A DNA stretch of 64,000 bases, from positions 1 to 64,000 of the forward strand of contig DULI01000002.1 of assembly GCA_012840445.1 (NCBI GenBank), written 5' to 3'. This document shows, piece after piece, positions 9,062 through 18,153 of this stretch (its first letter is position 1; every line of letters starts with the position of its first letter). This stretch comes from Clostridiales bacterium. GTDB lineage: Bacteria; Bacillota; Clostridia; Oscillospirales; Acutalibacteraceae. The translations under genes were made by a program, and so were the position numbers. The notes under the pieces are model-generated. The model saw only the letters and a list, made by a program, of their open reading frames with translations. It did no database searches and was not told the origin of the DNA.

Positions 9062-10228
9062 ATGGAGCAAAATATTAAGGCAGCAGCGGAAAAATTTGAA
9101 ACACTTTTAAGGCAGCAGCTTGAGCGTGCTGAAAGGATAAAGCAGGAAAAAGAGTTTATCGATTACAGCAAACTTGATACCATTATAATCGGTGTATGTG
9201 GAGGAGACGGCATCGGCCCGGTTATTACTAACGAGGCGGCCAGGGTGCTTAAATTCCTTTTAGCGGACGAAGTAAAATCCGGCAAGGTAACCTTTAAAAA
9301 TATTGAAGGACTGACAATAGAAAACCGTGCAGCCCATAACAAGGCTATCCCGGACGATGTGCTGGCAGAGATTAAGAAATGCCATGTAATCCTAAAAGGC
9401 CCCACAACCACCCCCAGGGCCGGCGACCCGTGGCCGAACATTGAAAGTGCAAATGTTGCAATGCGCAAAGAGCTTGACCTGTTTGCCAATGTGCGCCCGG
9501 TTAAGGTTCCGGAAAAGGGAATCGACTGGACATTCTTCCGCGAAAACACCGAAGGCGCCTATGCCTTGGGTTCCAGCGGAATTAATGTGAGCGACGATTT
9601 AGCCATTGATTTTACGGTTACCACAACAGAAGGCACCGAAAGAATCGCAAGGCTTGCGTTTGAATATGCCAGAAAAAACAACAAAGGTACCGTTTCAATT
9701 ATCACCAAAGCAAATGTAATAAAGACCACCGACGGCAAATTCCTTAAAATTTGCCAGGAGATTGCAAAAGACTACCCCGAAATCACCGTAAACGACTGGT
9801 ATATTGACATTACCACCGCAAAACTGATTGACGAGAAGCGCCGCACCGAGTTTAAGGTATTCATCCTCCCCAACCTTTACGGGGACATAATTACCGATGA
9901 AGCAGCCGAATTCCAGGGCGGCGTAGGGACCGCAGGCAGCGCCAATATTGGTAAAAGGTATGCCATGTTCGAGGCCATCCACGGCTCTGCCCCCCGCATG
10001 GTGGCAGAAGGAAGGGCAAAATATGCCGACCCCTGTTCGATGCTGCGGGCTAGCGTAATGCTGCTATCCCACATAGGCTTCCAGGATAAAGCCGATTTGC
10101 TGGAAAGAGCACTAGACATCTGCATGTTTGAGGAGAAAAAATTACAGGTTACCGGCAGAGACACCGGCTGTACCTGTTCGGAATTTGGCGATTATGTAAT
10201 GCAAACGGTTGAAAAGCTGCTCAAATAG
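9062..10228 (+). CDS. icd: Isocitrate dehydrogenase (isocitrate/isopropylmalate dehydrogenase family)
   Basis: 388 residues. Oxidatively decarboxylates isocitrate to 2-oxoglutarate. The family signature NLYGDIITDEAAEFQGG is present near residues 277-292, with the substrate loop RAGDPWPNIESANVAMRKEL and FRENTEGAY. The N-terminal 35 residues are a charged helical extension not seen in compact homologues. Cofactor choice cannot be proven from sequence; HGSAPRMVAEGRAKYADP in the cofactor region lacks the classic KYAGxxxVNP pattern of the E. coli NADP enzyme, which leaves NAD as the more likely cofactor. Fourteen bases separate it from aconitase and rex follows at 36 bases, suggesting one transcript whose NADH output is sensed by Rex. 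Confidence 0.9.
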   Translation: MEQNIKAAAEKFETLLRQQLERAERIKQEKEFIDYSKLDTIIIGVCGGDGIGPVITNEAARVLKFLLADEVKSGKVTFKNIEGLTIENRAAHNKAIPDDVLAEIKKCHVILKGPTTTPRAGDPWPNIESANVAMRKELDLFANVRPVKVPEKGIDWTFFRENTEGAYALGSSGINVSDDLAIDFTVTTTEGTERIARLAFEYARKNNKGTVSIITKANVIKTTDGKFLKICQEIAKDYPEITVNDWYIDITTAKLIDEKRRTEFKVFILPNLYGDIITDEAAEFQGGVGTAGSANIGKRYAMFEAIHGSAPRMVAEGRAKYADPCSMLRASVMLLSHIGFQDKADLLERALDICMFEEKKLQVTGRDTGCTCSEFGDYVMQTVEKLLK

Positions 10229-10264
10229 TGCTGTTTCCAAAACACATATAAAGGAGTGATGGGT

Positions 10265-10906
10265 TTGAGCAAAGCCAAATCCGGCAACATTTCCCCATCG
10301 GTAATCAAACGGCTTCCAAGGTACTACCGCTACCTCGGCGAGCTTAAAAAAGCTGGTTTTATAAGGATTTCATCACGCGAATTGTCCGAAAGAATGGGGC
10401 TTACAGCTAGCCAGATTAGGCAGGACCTTAATTGCTTTGGCGGTTTTGGGCAGCAGGGATACGGGTATAACATTCAGCAGCTGCATCAGGAAATTGCCTC
10501 CATTTTAGGTCTTGATAAAATCAAAAAGGCAATACTTATAGGTGCTGGGAATTTAGGCCGTGCTATTGCCAACCATATGTCCTTTGAAGCCCGTGGCTTT
10601 CAGCTGATAGGCATATTTGATAAGAAAGAGTCAATAGTAGGCCAAATGGTCAGGGGCATACCCATAAGGCACATAGATAACCTGGACGAATTCTGCCGCG
10701 AAAACCTGCCCGTAATTGCCGTGCTTTGCATTCCATCGGAGGAAGCCGCTTCGGTGGTAGATCAGCTTATAAAACTCGGTATTAAGGGTTTTTGGAATTT
10801 CAGCCATTATGATTTGTCACAATACCAGAACATCGCCGTTGAAAATGTACATCTCGGAGACAGCTTAATGACCCTTTGTTATAATGTTACGCACAGCCTG
10901 AAATAA
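10265..10906 (+). CDS. rex: Redox-sensing transcriptional repressor Rex
   Basis: 213 residues. Rex binds DNA when NAD+/NADH is high and releases when NADH binds its Rossmann domain. The winged helix occupies roughly residues 1-75 (SSRELSERMGLTASQIRQDL recognition region, FGGFGQQGYGY wing), and the Rossmann GAGNLGRAIANH motif lies near residue 92. AAGGAG at 10251-10256 overlaps the GTG at 10256, so the TTG at 10265, eight bases downstream, is the better start. It is the last gene of the acn-icd-rex unit and is followed by a strong terminator. Co-transcription with NADH-producing isocitrate dehydrogenase is an unusual neighbour; Rex often stands alone or near fermentation genes. Confidence 0.93.
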   Translation: MSKAKSGNISPSVIKRLPRYYRYLGELKKAGFIRISSRELSERMGLTASQIRQDLNCFGGFGQQGYGYNIQQLHQEIASILGLDKIKKAILIGAGNLGRAIANHMSFEARGFQLIGIFDKKESIVGQMVRGIPIRHIDNLDEFCRENLPVIAVLCIPSEEAASVVDQLIKLGIKGFWNFSHYDLSQYQNIAVENVHLGDSLMTLCYNVTHSLK

Positions 10907-10921
10907 ATTAACGCAAAAATA

Positions 10922-10954
10922 AAGAGCCATTTATTTGTCATATGGCTCTTTTTT
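10922..10954 (+). terminator. Terminator after rex
   Basis: AAGAGCCAT (10922-10930) pairs with ATGGCTCTT (10942-10950), followed by TTTT. Confidence 0.9.
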
Positions 10955-11035
10955 GTTTGATACTACGGAAATACTTTGTCTGCCAGAAGATAAAATAAAA
11001 TTAAAGAGATACAACCCGGCGGTTTTTGAATGGTA

Positions 11036-11425
11036 TTACAAAACCGACTGAATGCTTACCTTTTCGTCGTTTACTACATGCAGCAGCATAATTTTAGCCA
11101 ACTTGCATTCGGTTAACAAATCTGAATAATCCTTTGATAAGGCCAGCGTTTGAAGCCTTGTTATCGATATGCCTATTTCGTCAACTTTTTGGTGATCAAT
11201 AAAAAACGAAAGATACCTTTCACGTTTAACCCATTCCTTCTCAAGATCTACTGCTGCTTCAGCCGCCTTCTGCATATCGTCCTGCTCATAGTATTTAAGC
11301 ACCTCATCAAGCATTCCATCAATTACCTTGTATGTGTTTTGTAAATACCATGAACCGATTGAACAGATAACGCAAACTATGGCAATTAATGCGCAGGCGA
11401 TAAAAACCCTTTTCAAAAAATTCAC
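11036..11425 (-). CDS. DUF4363-family membrane-anchored protein
   Basis: 129 residues with one N-terminal membrane segment (about residues 8-28) and a helical outer domain. It resembles the DUF4363 family, whose function is unknown and which commonly follows a DUF421 gene in clostridia. The GTG start at 11425 directly abuts the TAG of the upstream gene; an in-frame TTG at 11416 is an alternative with AGGTGA in front. No catalytic residues can be recognised. Confidence 0.75.
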   Translation of the reverse strand: MNFLKRVFIACALIAIVCVICSIGSWYLQNTYKVIDGMLDEVLKYYEQDDMQKAAEAAVDLEKEWVKRERYLSFFIDHQKVDEIGISITRLQTLALSKDYSDLLTECKLAKIMLLHVVNDEKVSIQSVL

Positions 11426-12100
11426 CTACTCTTTTCTAATAATAATATGGTTGCCTGTCCTATCAAGCGTCATCAAAAACACATCCTGATATTCCAGCCT
11501 GTGGGTATCAAGTATGTGTTTCAATTTTTTTGTGTCTGTTTCGGCTAATTTTAATCCCTCATTTATTACCACCCCGTCGCTGATAACAAGCGCGGGGATT
11601 CCGGTATCCTGGTTTGAAGCGCCCACGTCCTGCACTGTCGCAGTACGGTTTTCCGGCTTTAGCAGCACGCTTATCGACCCGTTGGTTTCAAGTATGGCGT
11701 ACTGCACCTGCTCGATATTAAAAACATCCTTCTGCCTTAATATCTCCATAAGGTCAGATACAGTCAGGCGAAGTTGTTTTAACAGCTTCTGGTCAATTAC
11801 GCCGTCTTTAATTACCACTGCCGAATGGCCGTTTAATATTTTTCTCATAATATTGCTTTTCATGGCGATAAACGAGATTATAATTTCTAATGATACCAAT
11901 ATAAAAATAGTTAAAACGCTAAGCAACACAGGCTGGGTAAGGTTTTGAATTGCCATGGTGGCGATTTCGGATATGAGTATCGTTATTACCAGTTCATTGG
12001 GCTGCATATGTCCGATTTGCCGCTTGCCCATAAGTCTTAAGCCCAATATAACAAACATATACAGAATCGCAGTCCGGATAATTGACACCCACATACTCAT
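11426..12100 (-). CDS. DUF421 (YetF/YrbG-like) membrane protein
   Basis: 224 residues. Three N-terminal membrane helices carry the family signature MGKRQIGHMQPNELVITILISE (written here only as MGKRQIG...NELV). The soluble C-terminal part has LRLTVSDLMEILRQK and an ILETNGSISV strand, typical of YetF proteins in Firmicutes. Bacillus homologues are linked to the spore or the envelope, but the molecular function is not known. ATG codons at 12100 and 12094 are both possible, and AAAGG lies nine bases before the latter. It forms a two-gene unit with the DUF4363 gene. Confidence 0.85.
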   Translation of the reverse strand: MSMWVSIIRTAILYMFVILGLRLMGKRQIGHMQPNELVITILISEIATMAIQNLTQPVLLSVLTIFILVSLEIIISFIAMKSNIMRKILNGHSAVVIKDGVIDQKLLKQLRLTVSDLMEILRQKDVFNIEQVQYAILETNGSISVLLKPENRTATVQDVGASNQDTGIPALVISDGVVINEGLKLAETDTKKLKHILDTHRLEYQDVFLMTLDRTGNHIIIRKE

Positions 12101-12186
12101 CAACCTTTGCTAACCTTTATTATATTTTTTGTTATTTAGTAAAGGTTATACCCGCCAAATTGGGCAGCCGTCTCTTAAAATTAAAC

Positions 12187-12215
12187 TTTACAAAAATTTA
12201 TTATTGCCCTATAAT
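12187..12215 (+). promoter_or_regulatory. Promoter of the PutP-like symporter
   Basis: TTTACA (12187-12192), 17 bases, then a perfect TATAAT (12210-12215), about 35 bases before the GTG start. Confidence 0.65.
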
Positions 12216-12249
12216 TTAGTATTATTATAGTTTTTTAAGGGGGATAAAA

Positions 12250-13845
12250 GTGTCAGGTAATAACATGCAAATCCTTATTGCCATGGCGGCGTACCTGTTG
12301 TTATCAATTTTAATCGGAATTTTTTATGCCAAAAAAAGAAACAAAACCACCGATGAGTATTTTTTAGGAGGGAGAGGACTCGGGGCTTGGATCGCGGCCA
12401 TGAGCGCCGAAGCCTCTGATATGAGCGGCTGGCTGCTAATGGGGCTGCCGGGTGTAGCTTATTTCACGGGTGCGGGCGAAGCAGTATGGACCGCAATAGG
12501 CCTTGCGATCGGAACATACGTCAACTGGAGAATAGTCTCTGTAAGGCTTCGCAAATACTCCCAGATTGCAGGCAATTCGATAACCATACCCGATTTTTTC
12601 AGCAACCGGTTTAAAGACAACAAGAAAATTCTTATGACTATTGCATCAATAATCATACTTGTATTCTTTTCAATATATGTAGGAAGCCAGTTTGTCACTT
12701 TCGGCAAACTTTTCGCCTATGTGTTTGATACCGACAACTACTATACCGTAATGGTAATTCTAGGAGCTATCTTTGTATTTGTATACACCTTTCTAGGTGG
12801 CTTCTTGGCCGAAAGTGTAACCGACTTTATTCAGGGTTTACTTATGTTCTGTGCATTGCTGGTTACTGTAATTGTATGTATTATTAAACTTGACAGCCAG
12901 TCGATAAATAACCTTAATGAAATACCAAGGTTCCTTGACATATTTGGAATTGCCACTCCGCTCGACAGCGCAGGAAATACAGTATCTGCGGCTATTGGAA
13001 ACCAGCAGGCTGTTATAAATTCCAAACCGCTGTTTGGCAGTGGCTCGGATTATGGCGTACTTAATATGCTCTCATGCCTTGCATGGGGACTTGGATACTT
13101 TGGTATGCCTCAAGTTTTGCTGAGGTTTATGGCAATCAAAACCACCAAGGAACTTAAAAAATCCCGTATAATTGCCATTGTCTGGTGCTTTATTTCACTG
13201 GGTGCTGCAGTGGCAATCGGATTAATTGGGCGAGGATTAATGCCTACCGAGCTATTAATCCCTGGAACATCTGAACGGATTTTTATAGTATTGACTGTCA
13301 AATTCTTCCCGCCTTTAATCGCAGGCGTGGTACTGTCGGGCATACTGGCTGCTTCCATGAGTTCTTCCGACTCGTATATGCTAATAGCCTCGTCAGCGGT
13401 TTCTAAAAACCTGTTTGCGAAGCTGTTCCGTAAAGAAGCCACTGACCGGCAAATAATGTTAGTAGCACGTCTATCTCTGGTGATAATCACTCTGTTCGGC
13501 GTTTGGGTTGCCCTTTCCGGGAATGAAACCATCTTCAGCATTGTGTCGTATGCCTGGGCTGGCCTTGGCGCAGCGTTCGGGCCGCTCATGCTCTTCTCGC
13601 TCTTCTGGAAGCGCACCACACTTCCTGCTGCAATTGCCGGTATGGTTTCTGGCGGTGCAATGGTAATTATCTGGGATCAGCTGAGAAACGTTTGGGGCGA
13701 TAAAGTCAATATTTTAAATCTATACGAATTGCTCCCTGCATTTGTTATCTCATGTATTGTGATCTTTATCGTAAGCCTGCTTACTAAAGAACCTTCCGAT
13801 GAAATTCAAAAAGAATTTGAAACAATGAAAACTGCTGATATTTAA
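12250..13845 (+). CDS. putP: Sodium/proline symporter (SSS family)
   Basis: 531 residues with about 13 membrane helices. The opening segment with KKRNKTTDEYFLGGR and SAEASDMSGWLLMGLPG closely follows PutP, including the SASDMSGWLxxGLPG region that forms the Na+ and substrate site in helix 2. LSGILAASMSSSDSYML in helix 9 is the second Na+ site. The start is GTG at 12250, with AAGGGGGA upstream. It is a single-gene unit between divergent DUF421 and the convergent ior operon. Proline uptake, for nutrition or osmoprotection, is the family expectation. Confidence 0.9.
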   Translation: MSGNNMQILIAMAAYLLLSILIGIFYAKKRNKTTDEYFLGGRGLGAWIAAMSAEASDMSGWLLMGLPGVAYFTGAGEAVWTAIGLAIGTYVNWRIVSVRLRKYSQIAGNSITIPDFFSNRFKDNKKILMTIASIIILVFFSIYVGSQFVTFGKLFAYVFDTDNYYTVMVILGAIFVFVYTFLGGFLAESVTDFIQGLLMFCALLVTVIVCIIKLDSQSINNLNEIPRFLDIFGIATPLDSAGNTVSAAIGNQQAVINSKPLFGSGSDYGVLNMLSCLAWGLGYFGMPQVLLRFMAIKTTKELKKSRIIAIVWCFISLGAAVAIGLIGRGLMPTELLIPGTSERIFIVLTVKFFPPLIAGVVLSGILAASMSSSDSYMLIASSAVSKNLFAKLFRKEATDRQIMLVARLSLVIITLFGVWVALSGNETIFSIVSYAWAGLGAAFGPLMLFSLFWKRTTLPAAIAGMVSGGAMVIIWDQLRNVWGDKVNILNLYELLPAFVISCIVIFIVSLLTKEPSDEIQKEFETMKTADI

Positions 13846-13855
13846 GCTAACAAAA

Positions 13856-13882
13856 TTCCCCCTCGGTATTTACCGAGGGGGA
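13856..13882. terminator. GC-rich hairpin after putP
   Basis: TTCCCCCTCGGTA / TACCGAGGGGGAA with a very short loop. There is no T-run on the plus strand and only TTTT on the minus strand, so it may act as a helper hairpin or RNA end stabiliser beside the next terminator. Confidence 0.5.
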
Positions 13883-13905
13883 AAACTAATGGGTAGTCAC
13901 AAATA

Positions 13906-13935
13906 AAAAAGGTCCCGCAAATGCGGGACCTTTTT
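13906..13935. terminator. Bidirectional terminator between putP and the ior operon
   Basis: AAAAAGGTCCCGC (13906-13918) pairs with GCGGGACCTTTTT (13923-13935), so both strands end in T-runs. It serves the two converging units. Confidence 0.9.
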
Positions 13936-14365
13936 ATAATGTATACATTTCCTCGCTTTTCATAAGCGCAACGCCGCCGTCGGTCAGCACCTTGATGGCT
14001 TTCTCGTTATCTTCAACCCTTAAAATTACGAAAGCGGTATCTTTTTTGGGGTTCAGGAAAGCATACATGTACTCAACCGCAATATCATGTTTAGCCAGCA
14101 AATCCACCGCCTTGTACAGGCTGCCGGGCGTATCGGGTATCGCAATAGCAATTACCTTTGTAAGGGATACCGTCAGCCCCTCTTCTTTAAGGCATTCAAC
14201 GGCCACACCAGGCTTGTCGACAATCAAACGCAGAATGCCGTAATCGGTGGTATCGGCAATGCAAAGGGCTCTGATATCCACATTGTGTTTGGCCAGTATA
14301 CCTGTAACTTCGGCAAGCCTGCCCTTTTTGTTTTCCACAAAGATTGATAGCTGCTCGATCAACAT
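13934..14365 (-). CDS. Tandem ACT-domain amino-acid-binding protein
   Basis: 143 residues made of two ACT domains (about 1-70 and 70-143), recognisable by MLIEQLSIFVENKKGRLAEVTGIL and the second IAIPDTPGSLYKAVDLLAKHDI. ACT domains bind small ligands, often amino acids, and regulate an enzyme partner. This stand-alone form is regularly found next to phenylacetate-CoA ligases in anaerobes. Here it lies 42 bases after paaK and is the last gene of iorA-iorB-paaK-ACT. The likely ligand is an aromatic or branched amino acid, which is an inference from context. Confidence 0.88.
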   Translation of the reverse strand: MLIEQLSIFVENKKGRLAEVTGILAKHNVDIRALCIADTTDYGILRLIVDKPGVAVECLKEEGLTVSLTKVIAIAIPDTPGSLYKAVDLLAKHDIAVEYMYAFLNPKKDTAFVILRVEDNEKAIKVLTDGGVALMKSEEMYTL

Positions 14366-14407
14366 ATTACAACCTCCCTATTATATTTTTAAAGGAGTAC
14401 AGCCAGG

Positions 14408-15712
14408 CTATATTTTTCGATTGTCTATTACCCTCTTGGCCTTGCCTTCAAAACGCGCCAGTGATTTGTGCTCAACCAGTTTTACTTTGGCGCTGATATT
14501 CAATGCCGAGTGAAGTTCAGAGGCTATCATTCTTTCTTTCGCTTCTATCTCTTTTACCGAATCTGAAAAGCTGCTTTGGGACATCTCAACCTGTACTTCG
14601 ATTGTATCCAAATTATTAACCCGGTCGACGACTATTAAATAATTCGGTTCCATGCCTAGTTTTGTAAGCACATACTCAATCTGAGATGGAAATACATTGA
14701 CCCCGCGGATAATAAGCATATCGTCGGTGCGGCCCCTAGGTTTGGCCATCCGTACAGCCGTCCTTCCGCACGCGCATTTTTCGCGGATTAGCATGCTGAT
14801 ATCCCTTGTGCGGTAGCGCATTAAAGGCAATGCTTCCTTGCCAATGCAGGTAAATACCAGCTCGCCATACTCTCCGTCAGGCAGGACTTCGCCAGTATCC
14901 GGGTCGATAACTTCAGGATAGAAATAGTCTTCACAAATATGCATGCCGTTTTGTTCACAGCATTCATACGCAACACCGGGGCCTGCTATTTCAGACAGCC
15001 CGTAAATGTCGTAGGCCTTGATATTCAGCAAACGTTCAATCTGCTCGCGCATTCCTTCACTCCAGGGTTCGGCGCCAAATATTCCAGCCCGCAGGGGCAG
15101 TTTTGATGTGTCAACTCCCATATCCCTGCAGACTTCGCCAATGTGGGCGGCATACGATGGGGTACAGCATAATATATCGGAGCCAAAATCCTGCAAAATT
15201 TGAATCTGGCGTGCGGTATTGCCCGAAGATACGGGAATAGCCGTGGCCCCAATACGTTCCGCACCGTAGTGCAACCCAAGCCCTCCGGTAAACAGGCCGT
15301 ATCCGTAAGAAATATGGATAAAATCGTCCTTTTTAGCACCGGCAGCTATCAAAGCCCTTGCAGTGCCGTTGGTCCAGGTTTCAAGGTCATGTACCGTGTA
15401 GCCCACTACCGTGGGAGTGCCTGTCGTGCCGCTTGAAGCATGAATGCGAATAATTTCGTCCTTGTCAACTGCAAAAAGTCCAAAAGGATAATTATCCCGA
15501 AGATCGTCTTTATATGTAAAGGGAAGTTTGCTGATATCGTCTATTGACTTAATATCCTCGGGCTTAATCCCCATTTCGTCCAGCTTTTTGCGGTAAAAGG
15601 GGATTTTTTCATAGCATCTTTTTACTAATTCCTGCAGCCTTTTAGACTGAATATCTCTTAGCACTTCGCGGTCAGCACATTCATACTCGGGTTGAAAATA
15701 CTGTCTTTCCAT
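14408..15712 (-). CDS. paaK: Phenylacetate-CoA ligase (PaaK family), copy 1
   Basis: 434 residues; an ATP-dependent (AMP-forming) acyl-CoA ligase for aryl acids. The P-loop-like AMP-binding motif [16 protein letters not shown] lies near residues 90-105. [20 protein letters not shown] marks the hinge to the C-terminal domain, which ends with the catalytic-lysine region FEGKAKRV. A cysteine pair in [13 protein letters not shown] is common to anaerobic members. It lies 15 bases after iorB. IorAB makes arylacetyl-CoA from aryl-pyruvates, so the ligase may run backward to make ATP and the free acid, or activate imported acid. A paralogue (about half identical by eye) lies at 18154-19452. Confidence 0.92.
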   Translation of the reverse strand: MERQYFQPEYECADREVLRDIQSKRLQELVKRCYEKIPFYRKKLDEMGIKPEDIKSIDDISKLPFTYKDDLRDNYPFGLFAVDKDEIIRIHASSGTTGTPTVVGYTVHDLETWTNGTARALIAAGAKKDDFIHISYGYGLFTGGLGLHYGAERIGATAIPVSSGNTARQIQILQDFGSDILCCTPSYAAHIGEVCRDMGVDTSKLPLRAGIFGAEPWSEGMREQIERLLNIKAYDIYGLSEIAGPGVAYECCEQNGMHICEDYFYPEVIDPDTGEVLPDGEYGELVFTCIGKEALPLMRYRTRDISMLIREKCACGRTAVRMAKPRGRTDDMLIIRGVNVFPSQIEYVLTKLGMEPNYLIVVDRVNNLDTIEVQVEMSQSSFSDSVKEIEAKERMIASELHSALNISAKVKLVEHKSLARFEGKAKRVIDNRKI

Positions 15713-15726
15713 ATCAAAACCCCTTA

Positions 15727-16299
15727 CTAAATATTGTAGCCTAATTCAAAGGCTTTTTTATTTAATTCAAGATAGCGCGCCGGTACGGTTTCCTCTATGG
15801 CTTTAAGCCAAACCTGCTTGTCAAAATCCATATTTTTTGCCAAAACGCCGATTAATACCACATTGACCGCTTTGGGGCTTCCTGCTTTAACTGCCAGATC
15901 CAAAGCATCAACCGCAATTACATTGGCGCCTTTGGCTTTAATATTCTCGATTATATTTTCCGGGTACTTTGACATGCCGGTAATAACAGGCATGGGGTCA
16001 ATTCTTTGGGTGTTTACAATCATTTTGCCACCGGTCTTAAGATAAGACAGCCAGCGCGCAGCCTCAAGCTGTTCAAAGGCAATTATTAAATCCGCTTCGC
16101 CTTTTTCAATAACCGGGGAGGCAATTGAATCGCCAAAACGCACATATGTAACCACCGAACCGCCGCGTTGGGACATTCCATGGACTTCGCTGACCTTAAC
16201 ATCAAAGCCTTCAGACAGCAGCGCGCTTCCCAGCAAGCGGCTGGCAAGCAGAGTTCCCTGCCCACCGACTCCGACAATAAGAATGTTTTTAGTTTGCAC
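15727..16299 (-). CDS. iorB: Indolepyruvate:ferredoxin oxidoreductase, beta subunit
   Basis: 190 residues from GTG at 16299, which sits behind a GGGGAGGGGAA ribosome site located inside the end of iorA; the two genes overlap by 11 bases. The protein is the gamma-domain of pyruvate-ferredoxin oxidoreductases, with the N-terminal [19 protein letters not shown] motif and [18 protein letters not shown]. With IorA it oxidatively decarboxylates aryl-pyruvates (indolepyruvate, phenylpyruvate) to the acyl-CoA and reduces ferredoxin. A longer reading to 16332 has no ribosome site. Confidence 0.93.
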   Translation of the reverse strand: MQTKNILIVGVGGQGTLLASRLLGSALLSEGFDVKVSEVHGMSQRGGSVVTYVRFGDSIASPVIEKGEADLIIAFEQLEAARWLSYLKTGGKMIVNTQRIDPMPVITGMSKYPENIIENIKAKGANVIAVDALDLAVKAGSPKAVNVVLIGVLAKNMDFDKQVWLKAIEETVPARYLELNKKAFELGYNI

Positions 16300-18043
16300 T
16301 ATTATTCCCCTCCCCTTCAACGATTGCGCCAAACCGGCACATCTGCTGGCATACTCCGCAGCCTACGCACTGCGTAAAGTCTATAACTGCCTTATTGTCC
16401 TTCATGCTGATAGCAGGGCAGCCGATTCGCATGCACAATTTGCATCCCGTGCAGCGGTCTTTATCGACTTTAAGCGGCGGTTTGTGCTTTACCGTCTTAA
16501 GCAGGGCGCAGGGCCTACGGGAAATAATAAGGGAAGGCTCATCATGTTGCAGTTCTTCCGAAACGGCGGTTTGCACCTCGTTCATATCATACGGGTCAAC
16601 CACGCGGACGCGATTGATTCCGCAGGCCTTTGCAAGGGCTTCGAGATTTACCGCCATTGTCGGGTCGCCTTTAATAGTGTACCCGTTGGCAGGGTTGTTC
16701 TGGTGGCCGGTCATGCCTGTGGTGGAATTGTCAAGCACAATAACGGTTGAAATTCCTTTGTTGTATGCAATATCTATCAATCCGGTTATCCCGGAATGTA
16801 CAAAGGTCGAGTCTCCAATTACGGCAACGGATTTTTTGGCAAATTCGTCTCCACGTGCCTTGTTCATGCCATGAAGCGCCGATACAGATGCACCCATGCA
16901 TATACAGGTATCCATCGCCGACAACGGAGCTAACGCGCCAAGTGTATAGCAGCCAATATCGCCGCTTACATTACAGCCAAGCTTCTTAAGGCTGTAAAAC
17001 AGGCCTCTATGCGGACACCCTGCGCACAGCACGGGAGGCCTTGGCGGCACATCAAAGTCGACCGACAAATATTCGGGCGTCTGGCCTAATATTTTTTCCC
17101 GTACCACACGCTGCGAAAACTCACCTAAATAACCGAACACCTCTTTGCCGACAACATCCACACCAATATTTTTGCAGTGTGTCTCGATTATGCCGTCCAA
17201 TTCCTCTACTACATAGAGCCTTTTGCATTTGCTTGCAAATTCTTTAATTAATTTAACCGGCAGGGGGTTTACCATACCGAGTTTAAGGTAGTTGGCTTTA
17301 TCCCCAAGTGCTTCTTTTGCGTACTGGTAACAGTCGCCCGCAGCGATTACGCCGATTTCCGCGCCATTATGTAGCTCCATCCGGTTAATGCTGCAACATT
17401 CGCCCCATTTCTGTATGTCCAGCATTCGCTGCTCGACCACAACATGCCGCTTTATAGCCATTGCCGGCATCATAACATATTTTTGCGGATCTTTTGGAAA
17501 ATCCTTAAGCGCAATCTCCTGACGGTCGGAAATTTCAACCAGGCTTCGGGAATGGGCTATTCGCGTGGTGAGCCTTATAAATACCGGCGTATCGAATTTC
17601 TCGGACAGTTCAAACGCCAGTTTGGTAAACTCAAGGCACTCAGCCGAATCCGAGGGTTCAAGCATGGGCAGTTTTGACGCAATTGCGTGATGGCGGGAAT
17701 CCTGCTCATTCTGGGAGGAGTGCATTCCCGGGTCATCTGCAACGGCTATTACCATACCTGCGTTAACGCCTGTATAGGAAGCGGTATAAAGCGGATCGGC
17801 TGCAACGTTAAGGCCGACATGCTTCATCCCGCAGAAAGAACGCGCACCCGCTATGGCGGCGCCAATAGCCACTTCTGCGGCCACCTTTTCGTTTGGCGCC
17901 CACTCGCTGTATACTTCATCAAACTTGCTTACATATTCGGTTATCTCGGTACTCGGCGTTCCGGGGTAGCTGGAAACAACCCGCACACCGGCCTCATACA
18001 GGCCGCGCGCCACTGCCTCGTTGCCAAGTAATAGCTGTTTCAA
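16289..18043 (-). CDS. iorA: Indolepyruvate:ferredoxin oxidoreductase, alpha subunit
   Basis: 584 residues. The start is taken as TTG at 18043 (MKQLLLGNEAVARG, the usual IorA opening) because AAAGGG is then nine bases upstream; ATG at 18052 would be too close. Domains in order: pyrimidine-binding domain (SSYPGTPSTEITEY, EKVAAEVAIGAA), the middle domain, the TPP domain (CAGCPHRG near residue 335, GDIGCYTLG, GDSTFVHSGITGL) and a C-terminal pair of [4Fe-4S] ferredoxin motifs (CTGCKLCMRIGCP and CVGCGVCQQMCRFGA). It oxidises aryl-pyruvates from transamination of Trp, Phe and Tyr and feeds ferredoxin. First gene of iorA-iorB-paaK-ACT. Confidence 0.95.
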   Translation of the reverse strand: MKQLLLGNEAVARGLYEAGVRVVSSYPGTPSTEITEYVSKFDEVYSEWAPNEKVAAEVAIGAAIAGARSFCGMKHVGLNVAADPLYTASYTGVNAGMVIAVADDPGMHSSQNEQDSRHHAIASKLPMLEPSDSAECLEFTKLAFELSEKFDTPVFIRLTTRIAHSRSLVEISDRQEIALKDFPKDPQKYVMMPAMAIKRHVVVEQRMLDIQKWGECCSINRMELHNGAEIGVIAAGDCYQYAKEALGDKANYLKLGMVNPLPVKLIKEFASKCKRLYVVEELDGIIETHCKNIGVDVVGKEVFGYLGEFSQRVVREKILGQTPEYLSVDFDVPPRPPVLCAGCPHRGLFYSLKKLGCNVSGDIGCYTLGALAPLSAMDTCICMGASVSALHGMNKARGDEFAKKSVAVIGDSTFVHSGITGLIDIAYNKGISTVIVLDNSTTGMTGHQNNPANGYTIKGDPTMAVNLEALAKACGINRVRVVDPYDMNEVQTAVSEELQHDEPSLIISRRPCALLKTVKHKPPLKVDKDRCTGCKLCMRIGCPAISMKDNKAVIDFTQCVGCGVCQQMCRFGAIVEGEGNNSAN

Positions 18044-18081
18044 TATATTCATCCCTTTCAATAGCCTTACAATATGCTACT

Positions 18082-18110
18082 ATTTTATCATTAATACCCA
18101 TGAATAGCAA
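18082..18110 (-). promoter_or_regulatory. Promoter of the iorA-iorB-paaK-ACT operon
   Basis: On the minus strand TTGCTA (18110-18105), 17 bases, TAAAAT (18087-18082). It lies about 40 bases before the iorA start. Confidence 0.5.
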
Positions 18111-18114
18111 GACA

Positions 18115-18147
18115 GCGCTGAAAACTTGAAAAACAAATTTTCAGCGC
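18115..18147 (-). terminator. Probable terminator after paaK copy 2
   Basis: GCGCTGAAAA (18115-18124) pairs with TTTTCAGCGC (18138-18147), just after the paaK stop on the minus strand. The following bases are only moderately T-rich, so efficiency is uncertain. Confidence 0.5.
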
Positions 18148-18153
18148 CTAAAA

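Noticed and set aside
12111..12150. Inverted TAACCTTTA / TAAAGGTTA between the DUF421 and putP genes
   Set aside because: Short and in very AT-rich sequence; could occur by chance, so not listed as an operator.
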